From Deltaproteobacteria bacterium (GTDB lineage: Bacteria > Myxococcota_A > UBA9160), in assembly GCA_020849175.1 (NCBI GenBank), contig JADLGR010000317.1, forward strand, positions 1 to 33,873: DNA of 33,873 nucleotides. The letters run 5' to 3'. This document shows, in pieces, positions 1 to 7,837 of the stretch. The notes below the pieces were generated by a model, which saw only the letters and a list, made by a program, of their open reading frames with translations, was not told the DNA's origin and made no database searches. Within the stretch, counting starts at the first letter, position 1, and each line of letters starts with the position of its first letter. The position numbers and the translations under genes were made by a program.

Positions 1-149
1 CGCGAACCGGAACGACGGTGACGGCAGAGTGCCTGCCCTTTCACCGCGGCCGCACCACCATGGTGTGGCAGACGATCGTTCGCAACGAGGTCGGGAAGGT
101 CTGCGCGGTGGTGACGCAGACGCAGTTGATCCTCGGAGCGCGCGAGTGA
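1..149 (+). CDS. Partial hotdog-fold thioesterase (PaaI-like), C-terminal end
   Basis: An open frame enters the window from the left (codons in phase with base 3) and ends in TGA at 147-149. The 48 visible residues read as the last strands of a PaaI/YdiI-type hotdog thioesterase: a strand with T-V-T-A-E, then L-P-F-H-R-G-R-T, then the long strand V-W-Q-T-I-V-R-N-E-V-G-K-V, and a final strand ending V-T-Q-T-Q-L-I-L. Family members hydrolyse acyl-CoA or acyl-ACP thioesters. The catalytic helix lies upstream of the window and cannot be checked. It precedes the KAS III gene on the same strand by 88 bp, so a shared fatty-acyl role is plausible. The call rests on pattern recognition of a short fragment. 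Confidence 0.6.
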   Translation, partial: RTGTTVTAECLPFHRGRTTMVWQTIVRNEVGKVCAVVTQTQLILGARE

Positions 150-237
150 GGATGGAGCGGACGCGTCTCGAAATGCGCTGATCGGCACAGTCTGACCGGC
201 GTGGCGCACACCCGGAAATCGCGCGACCGTTGGGGCA

Positions 238-1257
238 ATGACGCCCATCCACGCCTACATCGCCGGCACCGGCGCCTACGTGCCGCCGCGCATCGTCACC
301 AACCAGGATCTCATCGACGCCGGGATCGACACCACCGACGCGTGGATCCGCTCCCGAACCGGGATCGAGGCTCGTCGCTTCGCGGCCGATGGCGAAGGAC
401 CGTCGGACATGGCCGTTCCCGCCGTGCGCGATGCGGTCGAGAGTGCAGGGCTCCAGATCGAGGACATCGACTTCATCATCTTCGCGACGCTCTCGCCCGA
501 GCACGCCTTTCCGGGCTCGGGCTGCTACCTGCAGGCGAAGCTCGGGCTTCCCGGCATTCCGGCGCTCGACGTTCGCAACCAGTGCTCGGGCTTCCTCTAC
601 GCTCTTGGATGCGCGCGCGGCCTCGTGTCTTCGGGGATGGCCCGCAACGTGGTCGTCGTCGGCGCCGAGAAGCACAGCGCTGCGATGGACTTCAGCACCG
701 AAGGTCGCGCGATCTCGTGCCTGTTTGGCGACGGGGCAGGCGCCGTGGTCGTTCGGGGCAGCGAGGATCCCCGGCGCGGGATCCGCTCGCTCCGCCTCGG
801 TGCCGATGGCCGCTTCGCGGACGCGCTCGCACAGAAGGTCTGGGACACGCGAAATAGCCCCTTCATTCCCACCGATGCCGACGGACGTGGCATCGTTGAG
901 AAGGACATGCTGTGGGCCCGAATGGACGGCAAGCGCGTGTTTCGCAGTGCCGTCGAGACGATGATCGGGTCCGTCGTCAGCACCTGCCGGGAGAACGAGA
1001 TCGAGGTCGCGGAGCTCGACCTGCTCGTCTGCCACCAGGCGAACCTGCGCATCAACGAGTACGTCCGGGATCAGCTCGGGATGCCGCCGGAGAAGGTTCC
1101 GAGCAACATCGAGAAGTACGCCAATACGACCGCGGCGACGATCCCGATCTTGCTGGCCGAGCTCGAGCGCGACGGGCGCCTCAAGCCCGGCATGAACGTG
1201 GCGCTCGTCGCCTTCGGCTCCGGCTTCACCTGGGGCTGCGCCTTCGCCGTGTGGTGA
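238..1257 (+). CDS. fabH: 3-oxoacyl-ACP synthase III (KAS III / FabH-like)
   Basis: Condensing enzyme of the FabH family, which joins an acyl-CoA starter to malonyl-ACP to begin fatty-acid or related acyl-chain synthesis in the cytosol. The 339 residues carry the full triad: Cys116 in R-N-Q-C-S-G-F, His266 in C-H-Q-A-N-L-R-I, and Asn296 in Y-A-N-T-T-A-A-T-I-P. The glycine-rich G-D-G-A-G-A-V loop is at about 164-170 and the C-terminal V-A-F-G-S-G-F-T-W-G strand is intact. It is some 20 residues longer than E. coli FabH, with an insertion around 180-230. That is common in second-copy FabH paralogues used for specialised acyl chains, so it may not be the housekeeping enzyme. ATG start at 238 with a weak GGGG upstream. 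It converges with the ERCC4 nuclease gene 41 bp away. Confidence 0.9.
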   Translation: MTPIHAYIAGTGAYVPPRIVTNQDLIDAGIDTTDAWIRSRTGIEARRFAADGEGPSDMAVPAVRDAVESAGLQIEDIDFIIFATLSPEHAFPGSGCYLQAKLGLPGIPALDVRNQCSGFLYALGCARGLVSSGMARNVVVVGAEKHSAAMDFSTEGRAISCLFGDGAGAVVVRGSEDPRRGIRSLRLGADGRFADALAQKVWDTRNSPFIPTDADGRGIVEKDMLWARMDGKRVFRSAVETMIGSVVSTCRENEIEVAELDLLVCHQANLRINEYVRDQLGMPPEKVPSNIEKYANTTAATIPILLAELERDGRLKPGMNVALVAFGSGFTWGCAFAVW

Positions 1258-1262
1258 GGGTT

Positions 1263-1278
1263 CGCCGCGAAAACGGCG
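1263..1278. terminator. Possible bidirectional hairpin between convergent genes
   Basis: Between the FabH-like stop and the ERCC4 nuclease stop, CGCCG (1263-1267) pairs with CGGCG (1274-1278) around a six-base loop containing AAAA; T-G wobbles could extend it. There is no T-tract on either side, so it is at best a weak factor-assisted terminator for the convergent pair. Confidence 0.3.
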
Positions 1279-1297
1279 GGCGTGCGACGTCGCGAGC

Positions 1298-2383
1298 TCA
1301 GCTCTCGGTGCCGTCGCCGATCCGGCTCCAGCGAGCACCGCGGCCGTGGCCATCGAGGCGCAGGCGACCCTCGCGGCGCAGTGCGCCGAGAACGCGCGCC
1401 ACGCGCTTCGCGTCGGCCTCGGGAACGACCGCGCGCAGGGCAGCGACGTGAAACGGTGATGCGATCTGCGCGAGGGCCACGCGCCGGACGCGCTCGTCGA
1501 GGCCCGGCGCGAGGCTCTCGCCCGCCGGCTCGTAGCGGGCGACGACGTCCGACACGAACAGGGGCTGCTCGACGGAGATCTCCGCAGCGATCGCCGTGAA
1601 CCAGCGCTCGGTCCAGACGTTCGCGAGCTTGCGGCTGCCCGCGAAGACGAACGGGAGCCGCGGATGGAGCGCCGCGAGCTCGGCGGCGACGCGCGCGACG
1701 TGGTTCGCAGGCCAGGCGCGGGTGCGCGTCGGGTCGAGGAGGTCGCCGTACTGCGCCTCGATCACGACGGCCGCGCGCGACTGGCGTGAGAGCTCCGCCA
1801 TCGTCTGGTGCAGCGCCCGCACCGCACCGATGTCGTTGAGCAGATTCTCGAAGCTCTTGCGCTCGGCCACGGCGACGATCTCGTCGTTGCGCAGGAGCGC
1901 GTAGTCTCCGACTGGAAGCTCTCGACGCGTGACGCGTGCGCTCGGAAAGCGCCACGGGTACCGCTCGCGCAGGTCGATGGCGACGTCGAGAGAGGCGCGG
2001 CTTCCGAGCTCGACGCGGCCGCGCGAGCGGTGTGCGCGGATCGCCGTCTCGGTGCGGAAGAAGACCTGCTCGTAGCTTCCCGAGCCGTCCTTGCGCTCGC
2101 GCGTCAGCGAGAGGAACTCGCAGCGCTTGCGGCGTGGCCGATCGAGCACCACCGCCAGCTTCACGCCGACGCGGTGCAGTGAGGCGATCGGCACTCGTTC
2201 GACGAGCTCCAGATCTTCGCCGGGATCGTGCTCTCGTTCGCGCAGACAGAAGATCTGGCCGCCCGGCGCCGGCCACTCGCTCTGCGCTCGAACGGCGAAG
2301 AGCAGGCGTCCACCCTGCTCGATCGCGATGCGGAACGGGAAGCGCGCGTTGCGCGTTCGCTCGACGCGCCAGACGGCGGTCAT
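1298..2383 (-). CDS. ERCC4/XPF-type nuclease domain protein with C-terminal winged-helix-like segment
   Basis: A 361-residue protein with the signature of the XPF/Mus81/Hef nuclease fold: D137-L-R-E140 (the V-D-x-R-E motif), G-D-Y at 159-161, and E174-R-K-S177 (the E-R-K-x-x-x-D-type metal-binding motif) in the expected order and spacing, followed by a helix and the strand A-A-V-V-I-E-A. These acidic residues coordinate divalent metal for cleavage of branched or flapped DNA in eukaryotes and archaea. There is no helicase domain and no recognisable helix-hairpin-helix repeat. The first 130 residues are unrecognised. The last 60 or so (after about 300) look like a small winged helix. ATG start with strong GAGGAGG six bases upstream. 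It lies 65 bp downstream of the hydrolase gene on the same strand. The nuclease domain is clear; the substrate is not known. Confidence 0.75.
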   Translation of the reverse strand: MTAVWRVERTRNARFPFRIAIEQGGRLLFAVRAQSEWPAPGGQIFCLREREHDPGEDLELVERVPIASLHRVGVKLAVVLDRPRRKRCEFLSLTRERKDGSGSYEQVFFRTETAIRAHRSRGRVELGSRASLDVAIDLRERYPWRFPSARVTRRELPVGDYALLRNDEIVAVAERKSFENLLNDIGAVRALHQTMAELSRQSRAAVVIEAQYGDLLDPTRTRAWPANHVARVAAELAALHPRLPFVFAGSRKLANVWTERWFTAIAAEISVEQPLFVSDVVARYEPAGESLAPGLDERVRRVALAQIASPFHVAALRAVVPEADAKRVARVLGALRREGRLRLDGHGRGARWSRIGDGTES

Positions 2384-2420
2384 CGATCGCCTCCTCGGAT
2401 CCGTCTCGCGCGCCGTGACG

Positions 2421-2448
2421 ACCCGACGCAGCCTGTGCGGCGTCGGGT
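2421..2448 (-). terminator. Nine-base-pair hairpin at the end of the serine hydrolase gene
   Basis: ACCCGACGC (2421-2429) and GCGTCGGGT (2440-2448) form a perfect 9 bp inverted repeat with a 10-base loop that itself can close two GC pairs. On the minus strand it begins at the hydrolase stop codon (2448-2450) and lies 38 bp before the ERCC4 nuclease start. No U-tract follows, so it may be a Rho-assisted terminator, an attenuator or an mRNA 3'-end stabiliser. Confidence 0.45.
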
Positions 2449-3737
2449 CAGGCGCCGCGCGCCGCCGGGCTCGCCGGCAGGCGATTGATCTCCATCAGCA
2501 GGGCGAGGAGCGGGATCACGTGGGCCGAGAGGACGGGCTTGCCACTCGTCAACACGGCGACCGAGATCTGCCGTACCGGGTCGGCCCAGCAGAAGATGTT
2601 GGTGAATCCGAGATGTCCGAAGGCTCGCGGCGTGTTCGGGCCGAAGATCCCGAACGGGCGATCGCCGAGCATGAGGCCGCTGCCGTAGCGCAGCGGAATG
2701 AGGAGCGTGAGATCGATCTCGCGGTAGCTCTGCTCGTTGGTCGCATGACGCACGGTGTGCGGGTCGAAGACCCGCGCGCCGCCGAGGGTGCCGTTCTGGA
2801 GCAGGCACTCGTAGAAGGCGCCGATCTCCCACGCGTTCGATACGACGTTCGCCGAGGGCACGACGCCGGTCAAGAATCGCGGGTCGCGCGCGAGCGCGAG
2901 GAGCTCCGGCATGCTCGCGCCGAGTGCGCGCCGAAAGACGTTCGAGACGGGAGGTAGGATGGGCGGACCCGTGAGTGCGTCGTGCGCCACGAGCGGCAGA
3001 TCGTCGGGGCGCACGCCGTAACGCATCCAGCGAAACCCGAGAGGCTTGCAGATCTCGCGTTCGAGCACGGCGGCGATGCTCTCACCGGTTGCGCGTCGAA
3101 CGACTTCGGCCAGCACGAATCCGCCGCTCACGGCGTGGTACTGGACGAAGGCGCCGGGGCGCGAGGTGCGCGGCATGCGGGCGAGGATGCCGATCACGCG
3201 TCGCGGATCGTCCAGCAGATCGAGATTCATCGCTTCGGGAGGCACGTTCGGAATGCCCGCCCGGTGGGTGAGGACGTGATGGATCGTGATCCAGCGCTTG
3301 CCCTCGCGATCGAACTCGGGAACGTAGTCGCAGACGCGATCCTCGAGATGGAAGACGCGTAGCTCGTCGAGCTTGTGGATCACCATGGCCGTGACGGCCT
3401 TCGACGCCGAGTAGAGGGTGAAGGGGGTGTCGAGGCCGACGACCTGCTTCGGACCGTCCGGCGCATCACCGGGGGCGTTGCCGTGGCTGTGGCCGATGGC
3501 CCGGTGCAGGATCGGAACGCCGTGGCGCCGGATGCAGACCTGGATTGCCGGGTGAATCCCCGAGCGATAGAGCGCCTCGACGGCGTTCCAGATTCGCTCG
3601 ACCGCGGCGCGCGGTGTACGCGCTTCGCGCGGATTCTCCTCGGGGCCGATGGTCGTGACCTCGCCGAGGTCGCGGGGGATGTGGCAGCGGGCCACGCCGG
3701 GGATCGGAAGCTGCGCGAGCAGGGAGAGAGGGTTCAT
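2448..3737 (-). CDS. Serine hydrolase of the beta-lactamase / class C (family VIII esterase) fold
   Basis: A 429-residue protein of the beta-lactamase/transpeptidase-like superfamily. The nucleophile motif S-x-x-K is S110-A-S-K113 (after F-T-L-Y), the second-motif tyrosine is Y200 in Y-H-A-V-S-G-G, and the third motif is H375-L-G377 in place of K-T-G. H-x-G or W-G-G in the third motif is typical of family VIII carboxylesterases and EstB-like enzymes rather than true cephalosporinases. There is no signal peptide, which argues for a cytosolic esterase or amidase and against a periplasmic resistance enzyme. ATG at 3737 has no obvious Shine-Dalgarno. It is the first gene of a minus-strand pair with the ERCC4 nuclease; no functional link is evident. 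Substrate unknown. Confidence 0.85.
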   Translation of the reverse strand: MNPLSLLAQLPIPGVARCHIPRDLGEVTTIGPEENPREARTPRAAVERIWNAVEALYRSGIHPAIQVCIRRHGVPILHRAIGHSHGNAPGDAPDGPKQVVGLDTPFTLYSASKAVTAMVIHKLDELRVFHLEDRVCDYVPEFDREGKRWITIHHVLTHRAGIPNVPPEAMNLDLLDDPRRVIGILARMPRTSRPGAFVQYHAVSGGFVLAEVVRRATGESIAAVLEREICKPLGFRWMRYGVRPDDLPLVAHDALTGPPILPPVSNVFRRALGASMPELLALARDPRFLTGVVPSANVVSNAWEIGAFYECLLQNGTLGGARVFDPHTVRHATNEQSYREIDLTLLIPLRYGSGLMLGDRPFGIFGPNTPRAFGHLGFTNIFCWADPVRQISVAVLTSGKPVLSAHVIPLLALLMEINRLPASPAARGA

Positions 3738-3932
3738 GAGCAGATGATCGGCCGGATCCCGCGCCTGGCTTGACGATCGATCTCACCGGCCGCTCGTGCG
3801 GGCCGTCTCGGCCAACCGTCTGGGAGAAGGACGATGATAGACGCGGGTGCTTCGCTTCGCACGCCGCGACGGGAGGAGGGAATCTTCCTCGCGAAACCTC
3901 CGAGACGCACGCTGCGCCCCGCCGGTAGATGG
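3738..3932. other. 195 bp intergenic region upstream of the serine hydrolase
   Basis: The longest gene-free stretch in the window. It must hold the hydrolase promoter on the minus strand; a TATCAT sequence (minus strand, 3839-3834) is the only -10-like element I see, without a good -35. No convincing small ORF or long inverted repeat is visible. Confidence 0.35.
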
Positions 3933-6551
3933 CTACGGCCGAACGACCGCCACCACCGGAGCCGCGAGGTCGATCACGCGGCGGGCGACGCGCAGGACGT
4001 CCTCCGCGCCCACCGAGAGCACGCGTTCGACGTAGAAGCGGTCCGCGTCGGCGCCGAGTCCGTAGAGGGCGTCGAGCGAGAGGTGCGCCGCGCGCACCGA
4101 GCTGCGCTGCAGGTCGATCTCGAAGCTCCCGGCGAGGTGGCTCTTCGCGCGCAGGAGCTCGTCCTCGGCCGGCGGCGCGTCGAGCAGGCGCTCCAGCTCG
4201 GTCCGCATCGATCGCTCGGCCTCCTCGAGCTTCTCGGGAGCGGTGCCGATGTACACGGCGAAGAAGCCGGGCGCGAAGGCCTCGACGTTGGCGGCGTTCA
4301 CGGCGTACGCGAGGCCCTTGCGATCGCGGAGCTCGAGGAAGAGGCGGCCGCCCTGGCCGGCGAGAATCTGCGAGATCACCTCGAGGGCGAAGCGGTCGTC
4401 GTCGCGGACCGTGAGACCTCGAAATCCGATCACGAGGTGCGCCTGCTCGCGCGCCTTTCGAATCTCGACGCGTGCGGCCTCGCGAAGCGGCGGGTCGGCC
4501 GGCGGGCTGGGGGTGACGAAGTCGCCTCCGGCCAGCTCGGCGAGCAGGCTCGAGAGCCGCGCTGCGATCTCGTCGGCATCGACGTCGCCCGCGACTCCGA
4601 TCACGAGGTTCTCTGCCTGCACCAGTCGCGTGTGGTGCGCGGCGAGGTTCGCAGCGTCGAAGCCCTGCACGGCCTCGGGCAGACCGCGCAGCGGGAGTCG
4701 GTACGGATGCGACGGGTAGAGCGCGCCGAGAAAGAGGTCGAAGACCTTCTCGCCGAGACGATCCTCGCGGCGCGCGAGCGCGGCGAGCGTCTCGCGTCGT
4801 TCGCGCTCGATCTCCTCCTCGTCGAATCCCGGTCGGAGCAGCACCTCGGCAAAGAGATCGAGCGCCGGCGTGAGCTGCTCGCTCGTGCAGTCGAGCGTGA
4901 GACCGAGGCTGCTGCGCCCCGAGAAGCCGTCGATGTCGGCGGCGAGGCTCTCGATGCTGCGAGCGAGGTCGAGGGCCGAGCGCAGCTCGGTGCCACGAAG
5001 CCACATCGACGCGAGGAAGCTCGTGATCCCGGCGCTGCCTTCGTTCTCGCAGAGCAGGCCTCCGAGACCGGCCGCGCGCAGCGATACCACCGGGACATCG
5101 TGTCGTGGCGCAACGTACAGCCGGGCTCCGCAGGCGAGATGATGGCTCACGATGCCGTCGGCGATTGCGGGAAGGCGCGACGGCCGCGCGAAGCTGCGCG
5201 CGGCGCTCTCGAAGCCGCGGGTGATGGCACCTTCGACGCTGCCGCGATCGAAGCGCACCGGAGCAGCCTCGGGCAGAACGGCGCCGACGGTGAGCTCATC
5301 CGGTGCGAGATACTGCTGCGCGACGCGCAGCAGGTCGGCGGGGGTCGCGCGGCGGATCGCGCCGAGATAGCGCGCGTCGCCGAGTGGGTCGCCGGCCAGC
5401 AGCGCGAAGCTCCCGGTCTTGCGCGCGATGCCCGAGACGCTCTCGCGCTCGAAGTGTTCGCTCGCGAGGAAGTTGACCCGCGCGCGCTCGAGCTCGTCGG
5501 TCGCCACGACCGCGCGCCGCACGCGCTCCACGTCGCGCGCAACTGCCTCGAGCGCCGCCTCGGCGTTCTCGGCGGAGGTCTCGAGGCTCACGGCGAACAG
5601 GCCGGCGTCGAGCGGCGTGTAGGCAGAGGCGTCGATGCGGTCGGCGAGGCCCGCGTGCTCCTTCACCTGCTGCACGAGACGGCTGCTCTCGCCGCCGCCG
5701 AGCACGTAGCCGAGCAGATCGAGAAGCGGCGCGTCGGGGTGGCCGAAGCCGACCGCGGGCCACACGAGCTCGAGGCTCGCGCGCTCGAAGCTCCGGCGCA
5801 GCAGAGCAGCGCGCAGCCCCCGCTGCCTCGGCTCGGCGGCGCGAGCGCGGCGTGCGCCGCTCGGCTTCGCGTCGGCGAAGGCCGCACGCACCCAAGCGAG
5901 CGCCTCGTCCGCCCGGAGATCGCCGGCCAGGACGACGGTCAGGTTGTCGGGCCCGTACCAGCGCCGAAAGAAGTCGAGCACTCGCCCTCGTTCGAAGGCG
6001 GCGACGCTCTCGGGCGGGCCGAGGATCGGCGAGCGGTACGGGTGCACGCGGTACGCCTCGGCGAAGATCGCGTCGGCGAGGACCGACGACGGCGAGTCGT
6101 TGCCGCGCCGGATCTCTTCGAGGACGACCTCGATCTCGCGCGCGATCTCTTCGGGTGCGAAGGCCGGGAAGCGCACCATGTCGGAGAGCACGTCGATCCC
6201 CGTCGCGAGAGCGCGAGACGGGAGGGTCGCGTGGTAGACCGTGACGTCGTGCGAGGTGTAGGCGTTGATGCGCCCGCCGGCGCCCTCGACGTCGCCGGCC
6301 ACCTCGCCGACACCGCGGCGGGAGGTTCCCTTGAAGAGCATGTGCTCGTAGAAGTGAGCGAGGCCGAGCTCACCGGGCCGTTCGTCCGCCGACCCGACAC
6401 CGGCCCAGATCTGTACCTCGGCGACGGGCGCCACGTGCAGCTCGCGCAGCAGCACCGTGAGGCCGCAGTCGAGGCGTTCGCGCTGAAAGGGAAGGTCGGA
6501 CAAGACCGGGGGAGGGTACCATCGCGGCGTGGACGATCCCAGCCTCGGCAT
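3933..6551 (-). CDS. M16-family zinc metallopeptidase, two M16 units in one chain
   Basis: An insulinase/pitrilysin-family protein of up to 872 residues containing two M16 units. The N-terminal unit has the inverted zinc motif H66-F-Y-E69-H70 in G-L-A-H-F-Y-E-H-M-L-F and the downstream E-x-x-x-x-E helix near residue 135-145, so it should be catalytic. The C-terminal unit (from about 460) has the fold landmarks, but the corresponding helix reads G-I-T-S-F-L-A-S-M-W without H-x-x-E-H, as in the non-catalytic subunits. This matches fused PqqL/YmxG-like proteins that degrade peptides in a closed clam-shell. No signal peptide is obvious. The start is uncertain: ATG 6551 would overlap the divergent hemW start by 23 bp but has GGAGG just upstream; TTG at 6503 would remove the overlap. 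Confidence 0.88.
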   Translation of the reverse strand: MPRLGSSTPRWYPPPVLSDLPFQRERLDCGLTVLLRELHVAPVAEVQIWAGVGSADERPGELGLAHFYEHMLFKGTSRRGVGEVAGDVEGAGGRINAYTSHDVTVYHATLPSRALATGIDVLSDMVRFPAFAPEEIAREIEVVLEEIRRGNDSPSSVLADAIFAEAYRVHPYRSPILGPPESVAAFERGRVLDFFRRWYGPDNLTVVLAGDLRADEALAWVRAAFADAKPSGARRARAAEPRQRGLRAALLRRSFERASLELVWPAVGFGHPDAPLLDLLGYVLGGGESSRLVQQVKEHAGLADRIDASAYTPLDAGLFAVSLETSAENAEAALEAVARDVERVRRAVVATDELERARVNFLASEHFERESVSGIARKTGSFALLAGDPLGDARYLGAIRRATPADLLRVAQQYLAPDELTVGAVLPEAAPVRFDRGSVEGAITRGFESAARSFARPSRLPAIADGIVSHHLACGARLYVAPRHDVPVVSLRAAGLGGLLCENEGSAGITSFLASMWLRGTELRSALDLARSIESLAADIDGFSGRSSLGLTLDCTSEQLTPALDLFAEVLLRPGFDEEEIERERRETLAALARREDRLGEKVFDLFLGALYPSHPYRLPLRGLPEAVQGFDAANLAAHHTRLVQAENLVIGVAGDVDADEIAARLSSLLAELAGGDFVTPSPPADPPLREAARVEIRKAREQAHLVIGFRGLTVRDDDRFALEVISQILAGQGGRLFLELRDRKGLAYAVNAANVEAFAPGFFAVYIGTAPEKLEEAERSMRTELERLLDAPPAEDELLRAKSHLAGSFEIDLQRSSVRAAHLSLDALYGLGADADRFYVERVLSVGAEDVLRVARRVIDLAAPVVAVVRP

Positions 6552-7698
6552 CTACCTCCACATCCCCTTCTGTGAGCGCATCTGTCCGTACTGCGATTTC
6601 GCAGTGGTTCGTTCGCGTCCGCTCGCGCACGAGGTCGAGGCCCGCTACGTCGAGGCGCTGCTCGCCGAGCTCGCGCTGCGAAGCCCCGAGCTCCCCGGTC
6701 GTCGTCTCGAGACGGTGTACTTCGGAGGTGGGACGCCGTCGCTGCTCTCGCCCGAGTCGGTCGCGCGTCTGCTCGTCGCGGCGCAGGGGAGCTTCGAGCG
6801 GGCGGCTGCGTTCGAGGCGACGCTCGAGGTGAACCCCAGCACCGTCGAGCGCGAGCGGCTCCCGGCGTTTCGCAAAGCCGGAGTGACGCGTCTCTCGATC
6901 GGGATCCAGTCCTTCGATGACACGGTCCTGCGTCGACTGGGTCGTGCTCATCGCGCCACCGAGGGTCGCCGGACGCTCGAGGCGGCGCGTGTGGCCGGTT
7001 TCGAGAACGTCTCGCTCGATCTGTTGTTCGCGGCGCCGGACCAGGACGAAGCCGCGCTCGCCTGCGACCTCGATGCAGCACTGTCCTTTGCGCCCGAGCA
7101 CGTCTCGGCGTACGGCCTGACGATCGAGCCGCAGACGCCCTTCGCTCGCGCCGCGGCTCGCGGCCAGCTTCGGCTGCCCGGCGAGGAAGCGGTCGCACGC
7201 ATGCTGGAGACGCTCGCCGAGCGGCTCGAGGCGTCGGGTCTCGTGCGGTACGAGATCTCCAACTTCGCACGGCCCGGCTTCGAGTCGCGTCACAACCTTC
7301 GCTACTGGCAACGCCGGGCGGTGCTCGGCCTTGGAGCCGGTGCCGTCTCCTGCGAGCCGCCGGGACCGACGGCTGCCCACGGCGCGCGACGCGCGAACCC
7401 GCGGGATCTCGCGCGCTATCTCGAGGGCGCCGAGCGTGGGGACGTGGCCGCCGAGCGGGAGGTTCTCGCAGCGCACGCCGCGCGCGGTGAGGCCATGTTC
7501 CTCGCGCTGCGAACCGCGGCGGGTCTTTGCGCCGCACGCTTCGCCGCCGAGTTCGGTGCGCCGCCGCGTGCCTTCTGGGCCGCCGAGATCGAGCGACTCG
7601 TCGCGCAGGGGATGCTCATCGAAGGCCCGGGCGCAGACCTGTGCCTGACGCCTCACGGCGTGCTGCTCTCGGACTCGGTCTTCGAGCAGTTCGTCTGA
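6529..7698 (+). CDS. hemW: HemW-type radical SAM protein (heme chaperone, formerly coproporphyrinogen oxidase-like)
   Basis: A 389-residue radical SAM protein. The [4Fe-4S]-SAM motif is C15-x3-C19-x2-C22 in C-E-R-I-C-P-Y-C-D-F, followed by the SAM-binding G-G-G-T-P at 66-70 and a HemN C-terminal domain. The cluster motif is followed by D-F and lacks the fourth cysteine (C-x-C) of true HemN, which assigns it to HemW, a heme-binding chaperone for respiratory enzymes rather than the anaerobic oxidase. It starts with GTG at 6529 preceded by a GGGGGAGGG tract about 12 bases upstream. It heads the conserved order hemW-hrcA-grpE-dnaK-dnaJ found across many bacteria, which supports the assignment. 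Confidence 0.92.
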   Translation: MDDPSLGIYLHIPFCERICPYCDFAVVRSRPLAHEVEARYVEALLAELALRSPELPGRRLETVYFGGGTPSLLSPESVARLLVAAQGSFERAAAFEATLEVNPSTVERERLPAFRKAGVTRLSIGIQSFDDTVLRRLGRAHRATEGRRTLEAARVAGFENVSLDLLFAAPDQDEAALACDLDAALSFAPEHVSAYGLTIEPQTPFARAAARGQLRLPGEEAVARMLETLAERLEASGLVRYEISNFARPGFESRHNLRYWQRRAVLGLGAGAVSCEPPGPTAAHGARRANPRDLARYLEGAERGDVAAEREVLAAHAARGEAMFLALRTAAGLCAARFAAEFGAPPRAFWAAEIERLVAQGMLIEGPGADLCLTPHGVLLSDSVFEQFV

Positions 7699-7778
7699 CG
7701 GCCTGCGCGCACGCCGCCGCACGGGCGAGCTTCCGGCCCCAGCGCTGTTCGCCGGGGCGTCTCGAGCGAGGCGGCTGG

Positions 7779-7807
7779 TTGACGTCACGCGTCGCCGGTG
7801 GTACCCA
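7779..7807 (+). promoter_or_regulatory. Candidate sigma70-like promoter of the hrcA operon
   Basis: TTGACG (7779-7784) and TACCCA (7802-7807) are separated by 17 bp in the 139 bp gap between hemW and hrcA; the start codon is 30 bp further on. The -35 is good, the -10 poor. Neither a CIRCE inverted repeat nor a well-spaced sigma32-type element is present in this gap. Confidence 0.35.
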
Positions 7808-7837
7808 CCCACCCATCGGATTTCGTTGAGGTTTTCG

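Noticed and set aside
41-238. Small open frame on the minus strand at the left edge.
   Set aside because: It lies opposite the thioesterase C-terminus, which reads as a clean hotdog-fold ending.
2448-3737. Annotation of the serine hydrolase as an antibiotic-resistance beta-lactamase.
   Set aside because: No signal peptide and H-x-G in place of K-T-G favour an intracellular family VIII esterase.
3834-6575. Long open frame (913 codons) on the plus strand opposite the M16 peptidase.
   Set aside because: The opposite strand encodes a full peptidase with the H-x-x-E-H motif; the plus-strand product is low-complexity and Glu/Arg-rich.
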